From Thamnaconus septentrionalis (taxonomy: Eukaryota; Chordata; Actinopteri; Tetraodontiformes; Monacanthidae), in contig CM020505.1 of NCBI GenBank assembly GCA_009823395.1, positions 12,969,129-13,033,128 of the forward strand: a DNA stretch of 64,000 nt, read 5' to 3'. Of the stretch, positions 42,751-64,000 are shown piece after piece. Below the pieces are notes generated by a model. The model saw only the letters and a list, made by a program, of their open reading frames with translations, did not search any database and was not told the origin of the DNA. Each line of letters begins with the position of its first letter. Positions within the stretch are counted from its first letter, which is position 1. The position numbers were made by a program, and so were the translations under genes.

Positions 42751-43637
42751 CTGGTGTGAAACATTGCTCTGTTTAATTTGTTTATAAGGGTTACTCACCT
42801 GGACAGACTCTTTCAGGGTTCCAAATAGTGGCGACAGAATGTCTGCATCAGAGAAAAGAGAAAGAAAAATGATTGATTGATTTTTTTAATATAATCTAAT
42901 CTATACAAGAGTGTTAACATGTTGTGGTAGCTTAGACTCCAGGTGACCACTGACAGCCACAGCAGCATGCCAGTGATTGGTGGAAATCTCAAACTTTAAA
43001 TGACGGGTGACATTTGGCCGTGGAGCGCTTAGCGTGGACTCTCACCCCTGATGTGCAGCGCTCCGCAGTTGTACTTCCTGTCCAAGCCGGTGACTTTGTT
43101 GAGGTAAAACCGGTAGATGTCGTTCAAACAGGGAACACTGGTCTCGAAGAAGTCCTCTGGCTCGTCGATGTAGTACAGCCGGCCGTGGGGACTCGGAGGC
43201 CGCTCGTTCCCCACCTTGGCTTTCTTTGCTTTGGGGCTCGGAGGCTTCCTCTTTGGCGAGGCACCTTTCCCCTTCACGTCTCCCTTGTCGTCGTCATCAC
43301 TGTCGGACAGTGCCCATCCTGAGCCGTCAGCCACCTCCTGCTTGCGCTTTCCAGCCAAAGACGGACTGGTTTCGTACTTGACTGGATTGAGCTGGTTCGC
43401 TGCAGCCATCTGTCTGGCCTCAGAGCCAATAAAAAGTGAGGGTACAGAGGAAGCCACTGGCTCTGGTTTCACCTCCACAGTTACTGGTTCCAGTTTGGTG
43501 CTAGGTGGAGTCGCAGACAGTGGCAAGTCGTGGATGGATGCAGCCGGCTGCGAGCTGTTGGACGTCGTCGTTCCACCGTCATCGTCGTCGTCACTGCTAG
43601 AGACGGCCCACTTGCCATGTAAACTGTCTTGAGACAT
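38095..43637 (-). CDS. tdp1: Tyrosyl-DNA phosphodiesterase 1, complete (15 exons, 617 aa)
   Basis: Hydrolyses 3'-phosphotyrosyl bonds to release stalled topoisomerase I from DNA, in nucleus and mitochondria (phospholipase-D superfamily). Minus-strand exons: 43637-43046, 42842-42799, 42629-42574, 42384-42288, 42157-42123, 42036-41944, 41840-41670, 41130-41052, 40675-40499, 39763-39715, 39624-39558, 39390-39283, 38800-38698, 38430-38322, 38168-38095. All junctions are GT-AG and in phase; 1,854 nt. The start [17 protein letters not shown] parallels human MSQEGDYGRWTISSSDE. Residues 1-160 are acidic/Ser-rich and Lys-rich (disordered, probably with a nuclear signal). HKN motif 1 is THHTKMM (His274, Lys276). 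Motif 2 is PHIKTFMR (His502, Lys504) with Asn525 in SANLSK. The end [11 protein letters not shown] is near-identical to human. Catalytic residues are intact. Confidence 0.96.
39393..39420. repeat. (CA)n microsatellite at a tdp1 acceptor
   Basis: A CA run of about 26 bp on the plus strand. On the tdp1 transcript it is (UG)n followed by UCCCCAG and exon 39390-39283. Confidence 0.9.
41270..41560. mobile_element. MITE-like element in a tdp1 intron
   Basis: GGGCTGTCAAATTTT at the left and GGCTGACAGCCC at the right form diverged inverted ends. The interior carries ATCGCAATTAATTGCAG, GCGATTAATCACAG and ATCGCAATTAATGCATT, repeats typical of a common fish MITE family. No coding capacity. It is in the intron between exons 41840-41670 and 41130-41052. 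Confidence 0.6.
42627..42750. repeat. (GA)n tract upstream of a tdp1 acceptor
   Basis: Mostly GAGAGA on the plus strand, with a perfect run at about 42681-42748. On the tdp1 transcript it is a (CU)n tract of about 115 nt running into the acceptor of exon 42629-42574. Confidence 0.93.
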
Positions 43638-44858
43638 GTCTGGTCAAAGATAAGAGTTTCATCATTATTATTATTTTTATTTGCCATTATTATTATAAAA
43701 ATAATTATTATTATTATTGTTGACTAACAAGCTAAAGGAAAAACATATTGATCAGTTAAACAGCATGTTAAATGCATATGAAGATTGTGATGCAGCTTTT
43801 CTGTCTTCAAAATGTATTGATTTTCTAAATAGGTCCAAAAACAAAGGAAACTTAAAAAAAACAAAAAACAAAAAACAAAACATGCACATCTTTTGAAATA
43901 TTTGAAGAATTATTTATTTTCTTAGGTGATTAAACCTTAGAGATTGGTTCACAGTCATCGATATGGGTCTTAATTCAAGGTTTTATATATGCATTTTTTG
44001 TTAGAAAATCAACATTCGTGGCATGGCCAAATATCAGACAACCAGGTAAAAACACCGAATATTAAGTCAGACGTACAAGGATAGAATAAATCCTATGCGA
44101 TTACACGCTATAAAGGATTACTATAACGATGCATCATGCCAAAACAACTACCTTTAATGTACTTCAAATGGAACAAAAATCACATCAAATCATGCGATTT
44201 TCGCAGATAATGCAATGACGGAAAAAGCAAACACGGATTGTATTCTCATTTTACCAGGTGTGAGACACCAACAGCAGCCAGCGAACCGTTGAGCACAATC
44301 TCAGGAATGCTGCCAGAAGGAATTCTTCACTGAATTCTGATACACCTATCCACTTGCACATCTGCATGGGCCAGTCTATTGTGGAAAATGTGCGCGCACA
44401 ACACATGTCCGGTTTGGAACATTTCGGCTTGGTCTTTTCAGTTCCGCCCACAGCGAAATAAGTTTCTAATGAATCTCATGACTCGAGATTCATTAGAAAC
44501 TTAGGTCAGCTCCCTGAAATGTTGTCTGACTGCTGACTGTATAAACAACTTCGACATAAATGAGACGAGACCGCTTCATTTTGAACTAAACTTGTTTTGA
44601 TCGCTCGATCCATCGTTTGCTTGCAGTATCCACTCCTGACCACTAGATAGCAGTAAAGCACAGTTGACGTTTATGTTTCATAAAATCAAAGGAAGTTGCA
44701 TCTTTACTCCAGCCGTAAAGCTGCTGCTCGTGCCGCCGGGGCGTAACGTTCTATGCGTGAGTGTGGGAGTCTCCTCTTGGCTGCATCCACTGACTGCTGC
44801 CTCGTCCCTTGTCAGTTAGCCGACTTCGCCGCCTGCTCGGAGGAAGCCTCTTCACATA
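43638..44858. promoter_or_regulatory. Bidirectional intergenic/promoter region between tdp1 and eprs1
   Basis: The two start codons face away from each other across 1,221 bp. Near eprs1 (44700-44860) the sequence turns GC-rich with GCCGCCGGGGCGTAAC. Near 44440 there is a GC-box-like TTCCGCCCAC. The tdp1-proximal part (43640-44200) is A/T-rich with an (ATT)n run at 43666-43720. A shared or paired promoter is inferred from the geometry only. A perfect 18-bp inverted repeat sits at 44460-44502. Confidence 0.55.
44460..44502. repeat. Perfect 18-bp inverted repeat upstream of eprs1
   Basis: AAGTTTCTAATGAATCTC (44460-44477) is the exact reverse complement of 44485-44502, with a 7-base loop ATGACTC. 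It lies 357 bp before the eprs1 start codon and about 820 bp before the tdp1 start codon. Confidence 0.95.
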
Positions 44859-60097
<15,239 letters not shown>

Positions 60098-61535
60098 AGA
60101 GCAGCTTGCTGCACAACACACTGTAGCAATGGGATGAACACGGTTGAAAAGGGCTCTTCCACCTTTTCTAATCTTGTATGTCTGGACCGTGGGCTTCATA
60201 ACTGTGATCATTATATTATGATTATGTTTTAATGTATGTTAACATTACTATAATGGTTTTGGAAGGTAGTTCAGGTGAGATCTTACTATCATGTGATAAA
60301 ACAATACATTTGTGGCACTGTTACCTCCTGCGTGGCTGCCTACCCTTCAGAGGCCATGTCAAAGGTTAAATCTGTATAGGCTGGCTGGTAACATTCACCT
60401 TTTGCTTAAAGACAGTCTTGATTCTTGAAACAACTTCTCACTTATTTTTCTATTATTATTTTTACCTCCTATCTTGAGTTCGCTTTCTGTTAAAATTAAG
60501 TTGAGTCAGGCCTTTTTAAAAAAAATAAAAATGACAAAAGAAGAAGAAAAATCTGAGGAAAGGTACTCCTGCCAGCTTTCGCAGTTAAACTGTCTCAGGA
60601 ACTCTGCAAGTACTCAGGCTTGCGGTTGCTAATGTTACTGTCACACTGTCGCTGCCCTCAACATCTGTATCACAGATCCGTGCTTCAATGCCAGTGGAGT
60701 GACAAGTGCATTTCACCTGTGTGCAGCTCAACGCCTGTAATAATGCCTTCTGTTGCAAATCTCCAATTAAACAACCCCCAAACTTGTCTGCTCTGTTTAA
60801 TTATTAGCATTGCACTGTTGTAACATGGTGCGAGGTGTAAAAATGTCCAAATATTAATGTGATAGTTGAGACAGTAGCAATTTGAGACAAAATAAACGAA
60901 CATAAATAAGAATAAAGATGAGAATTTAGTTTTGTTTATGAAAGCAAACGAACTAAAACACAAAGACTGGATAGTTTTAACTACCCGTAAAGTAGGGGGG
61001 GGTGTCACAAAGTGTAAAAAGGTTAACGATTACATAACACCGAGCCAACCGAAAATACACTTCCGCTCACTTTGAAAGAAAACAAGTTGGCGCTGTGTCG
61101 GCTTGTTGACCCCTTTGTTTAGGTATAATTTTGCCATACAAGGATGATTATACTTTTGTTTTTAATGAACAGGATTTCTACCAAAAGTAATTGGAATTAA
61201 AACTATAAGAACTACCAAAATTGACGTCTTGATTTTTAAATCCGTACGATGTATTAGTTAGGGCTATGAGTTATTATAGTTACTATGACACGCTTGGGAG
61301 AAAGATTATCCACATGTATAATGTTTTCTTAGAACACCGGACCCACATTGCTGTGCAGTAGTCGGTGTTCAGGGGTTTTCTTTTCCTAAACGGAATGAAC
61401 TTTGTTTTGAAATACAACCGGAAGTCGTCTCAAATTCCTTCGGTCGGTCCCCCCACTGCCTGTCAGTCCTGCCGGTCCAGTGGAGAACTTGCCGTCACCG
61501 TGTGCAAGCTAAAAAATAATACTAAACAAATAAAA
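60098..61535. other. eprs1 3' UTR and intergenic sequence
   Basis: A/T-rich, no coding sequence. AATAAA-type hexamers near 60524 and 60892 and ATTAAA near 60764 are candidate eprs1 polyadenylation signals. From about 61300 the sequence changes to promoter-like for the next transcription unit. Confidence 0.55.
61400..61535 (+). promoter_or_regulatory. Candidate promoter with an ETS site
   Basis: ACCGGAAGTCGTC at about 61417 is a strong ETS/GABPA-type site. It lies some 115 bp upstream of the ATG at 61536, in sequence richer in CpG than the surroundings. The geometry resembles TATA-less housekeeping promoters. Confidence 0.45.
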
Positions 61536-61604
61536 ATGAGCGATAAAGGTTTGTCAGAAGAGGACGTGGCGGCCGCCTGTAAAGATGCAGACCCCATGAC
61601 GAAG
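61536..61604 (+). CDS. Candidate first coding exon of an unidentified gene
   Basis: ATG at 61536 (context AAAATGAGC) opens 23 codons, MSDKGLSEEDVAAACKDADP then MTK. They end exactly at AAG|GTTAGA, a plausible donor. The peptide is acidic/Ala-rich, like a folded-protein start and not a repeat. I do not recognise the protein, and no following exon could be found before 64000, so the rest of the gene would lie to the right. It could also be a chance frame, although CpG-rich surroundings and the upstream ETS site support a real start. Confidence 0.4.
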
Positions 61605-63500
61605 GTTAGACCAAATATCTCCGTTAATGCGAGTCACCGGAACTTCTGTCGCTGCCAAACCGAGGCAGGCCGACAGCTGCAGCTCCACCGAGGGGCGGAC
61701 GGGCAGCTACGGGTCCACTCCGGGTCCTGTCGTGTCGTGTGTCAAGTGTTTATGCTTGTTTGTTTAGTTTACTTTTCTACACATACCGCTCGAGAGAAAG
61801 CAGGTACAAATTTAAGACAGCGGTGCGGCGAGCTAATGTAACTGCTTGTGGTGCTAGCTTCAATGTTGCTCAACTCGCACTGCTCAAAAGTCCATCAAGT
61901 TGGTTGGGAGAGGCGGTGGAGTCCCCCCCAGATAATAATTTTTGCAAAACAAGTGCCCTTTAACTCTCCGGGCAGGAGGCGGCTAATGTGGGCTGATGCG
62001 GTGCGAGCACAAACTGCTTGTCCCAAACAGTTGAGCTCCACTCGCTGCACTGCTCTTATCTTTACACCGGCTGAAAAAAAAGGCCGTAATACTTGCATAA
62101 TGACGGTGTCGATGTAAGAGGTCACACTTCTTGCGAAATGTTTTAATGTTTTCGGACACTGAATTGCATTTTTTGGAATTGAGTTCTTTATTCGAGCATA
62201 ATAATCACAAGTACTGAATCAGTTAAAAAAAAAAAAAAAAAAAAAATTAAGAAAACAAATGTCCAGAAAATTAAATATGCTCAAAAAGGAGTAGGAAGAA
62301 CTACAAAACTTATTTAAACCTACCCCTATTCACTTCACATTTCATTGCAGTCTTAATCAAAATGTATTAAAACAAAATATTATAAATACAGGTACAGGTA
62401 TGTCAAGATACACATGACATGCCTGTCGGGTTAACTCTCCAGAAACTAGGAAAGTCCATTGCTGTCTTCTATTGCCCGGTCCACTTTTTCAAAGAGTTTC
62501 TGCTAAGATGAAACCATTGGGGAAATCAGCCCTTTGTGATGTAACACTGGGCAATCATACCTCTCCCAGGTAGTGACCACACCCTGTGCTAGGTGTTGGC
62601 TGTTTATTTCTCTCCAAACGTGCAGAAGTCCAACTTTAACAGGAAGCTTAAATTGAGCATTTTGTGCTGTAGGCTGTTAAAGAGACAGTAGTTTTACTGG
62701 GTAATCAATCATAGTCGGGAATGATTAACAAAGATCTAACAGTGGCTATAATATGGGGCTTCTAACGGACCTTCTGCAGTGGTCCCAGAAGTTACGGCTG
62801 CTCCGCAGGGCCCGTGTGCAAAATATCTCATTTGTGGAACTTCCTGTTAACGTTGGCTTGTCAGACATGTCAATGGGGACTTGACATCAGCTCCCTGGGA
62901 CTGTTTAAGATCTCTTTGGGAATGACCAGAGATATCAAGGAGCTGAACGCTCCTCTGCGAAACTTTCTGGAGCTCAGCGAACTTCAAGTGGGCTGTGCAG
63001 GAGGAGGAGGAGGAGGAGTGTGGCTGAGGAATGTTTGTAGATGCATCGAGTGGAGGAAAGGGCACAGGAAAGGAGAGCGGTTACCCACCACACAGATAGC
63101 GCCGGACTGTGAAGAACACACACACGGCGTAGAATTTCGGTTCTCATCTACTGATCTCCCTCTCCTCATGGCTCTGATCTCTTCTGCCGTCCTGCTGTCA
63201 ACACTGTCTGACTGGGTTCACATGGCAAAGAGAATGACTGAAACTGGTGGATAGTTTAATGCTGTGACCCCAAGAAAGGAACATTTAAAACACCGATATA
63301 GTTCTATTTAAAATCCTCAAAAGTCTAAGTTGAAATTTAGAAAAGTAATGCACATTCAAGCACCGCAATACCCATTCAGCTTTTTGTTTTGGTCTGGGAC
63401 TCAGAGAAAACATCCCTGAATATCTAATTATTAAAAAGAAGCTTTTAGAGTTTTAGAACGGCTTTTTTTTGCCCTCTGTTTACAGCCTCCTACTAGAACA
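61605..63500. other. Probable first intron of the 61536 gene, repeats only
   Basis: GC-rich to about 61750, then A/T-rich with an A22 tract near 62225-62247 and a dispersed-family motif near 62530. A 146-codon frame at 62814-63254 has a Gly run from (GGA)n and no recognisable domain, so I do not call it a gene. Another dispersed-family copy sits at 63460-63495. Confidence 0.45.
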
Positions 63501-63519
63501 CTGGGTTTTTAGCTTATTG

Positions 63520-63995
63520 CCTGTCAGGGAGAGTGACTCAAATGCATGACAAAAAACCGAGAGCCGTTCAAACTGTTTATTCGATGCTCGGATGGCCAGA
63601 CAGCGCAGGGTCGAAGCCAGGTCAAGAGACAGGGCAAGCGGTGACGGAGGCAGACAGAATCGATGTCGGCGTCAGGCGAGGGTCGGTACCGGTGGCGAGG
63701 TCCAGGGAGGGCGGGCAGGAGACGCTGTCAGGGCAACCTGAGGTTTTGACCGGGGAATCCGTTCGAGGGCAAGGCAAAGGCAGGGTCGAGAACGGTCCGG
63801 GTCCAAAACCAAACTGATGTGGCACAGGCTGAGGTGGGCAGGCAGGATCATGCAGGCGGTCAGCAACAAGGGGGACCACGCTGGACTTCTGGCTACGAGA
63901 GCGAACAGACAATCTGGTAACGAGACTTCAACAGACGCTCCCTTATGTAGTGGCTACCACATTGTTTGTGATCAACTGATTAGCCACTGATTAGC
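63520..63995. repeat. Dispersed repeat fragment at the window end
   Basis: GCATGACAAAAAACCGAGAG, then CAAACTGTTTATTCGATGCTCGG, then GACAATCTGGTAACGAGAC and GTGATCAACTGATTAGCCAC, resembles a common fish interspersed repeat with purine-rich GGCAGG/GACAGG blocks. The family is not identified. It probably continues past the window. Confidence 0.45.
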
Positions 63996-64000
63996 TGGAG

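Noticed and set aside
62814..63254. 146-codon frame with a Gly run
   Set aside because: No recognisable domain. The Gly run comes from (GGA)n, and neighbouring sequence carries dispersed-repeat motifs.

Overview
This is about 64 kb of animal nuclear DNA, almost certainly from a teleost fish. The genes are split into many short GT-AG exons. The introns carry long (CA/TG)n microsatellites, inverted-repeat MITEs, hAT-like and piggyBac-like remnants and tRNA-derived SINEs, as is typical of fish. Each of the four named proteins aligns residue by residue with its vertebrate orthologue as I remember it; no database search was run.

Layout. (1) 1427-19278, plus strand: kif13b, a kinesin-3 motor, with 36 exons identified. 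The first coding exons lie left of the window, and the extreme C-terminus has an unresolved reading-frame break. (2) About 19.3-29.0 kb: convergent 3' flanks of kif13b and hmbox1, with long candidate UTRs, a G-run cluster and many repeats. (3) 37.2-29.06 kb, minus strand: hmbox1, a telomere-binding homeobox protein, with a GC-rich 5' exon/promoter near 37.05-37.25 kb. The kif13b/hmbox1 tail-to-tail pair matches the human 8p21 arrangement. (4) 43637-38095, minus strand: tdp1, a complete 15-exon gene; the joined CDS is 1,854 nt (617 aa plus stop) with no frame conflict. (5) 44859-60097, plus strand: eprs1, a complete 34-exon gene for bifunctional glutamyl-prolyl-tRNA synthetase; the joined CDS is 4,983 nt (1,660 aa plus stop). 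It is head-to-head with tdp1 across about 1.2 kb. (6) 61536-61604, plus strand: a candidate first coding exon of an unidentified gene under a CpG-rich, ETS-site-containing promoter, followed by repeat-rich sequence to the window end.

The genes do not form a pathway: a motor, a telomere/transcription factor, a DNA-repair enzyme and a tRNA synthetase are simply neighbours. I found no sign of an undescribed multi-gene system. The most interesting features are: five WHEP repeats in the EPRS linker where human has three; a ~545-nt polypyrimidine minisatellite and several (TG)n tracts lying directly against 3' splice sites in three genes; two GC-AG introns; a frame break at the kif13b C-terminus; and several well-bounded MITEs and perfect inverted repeats.
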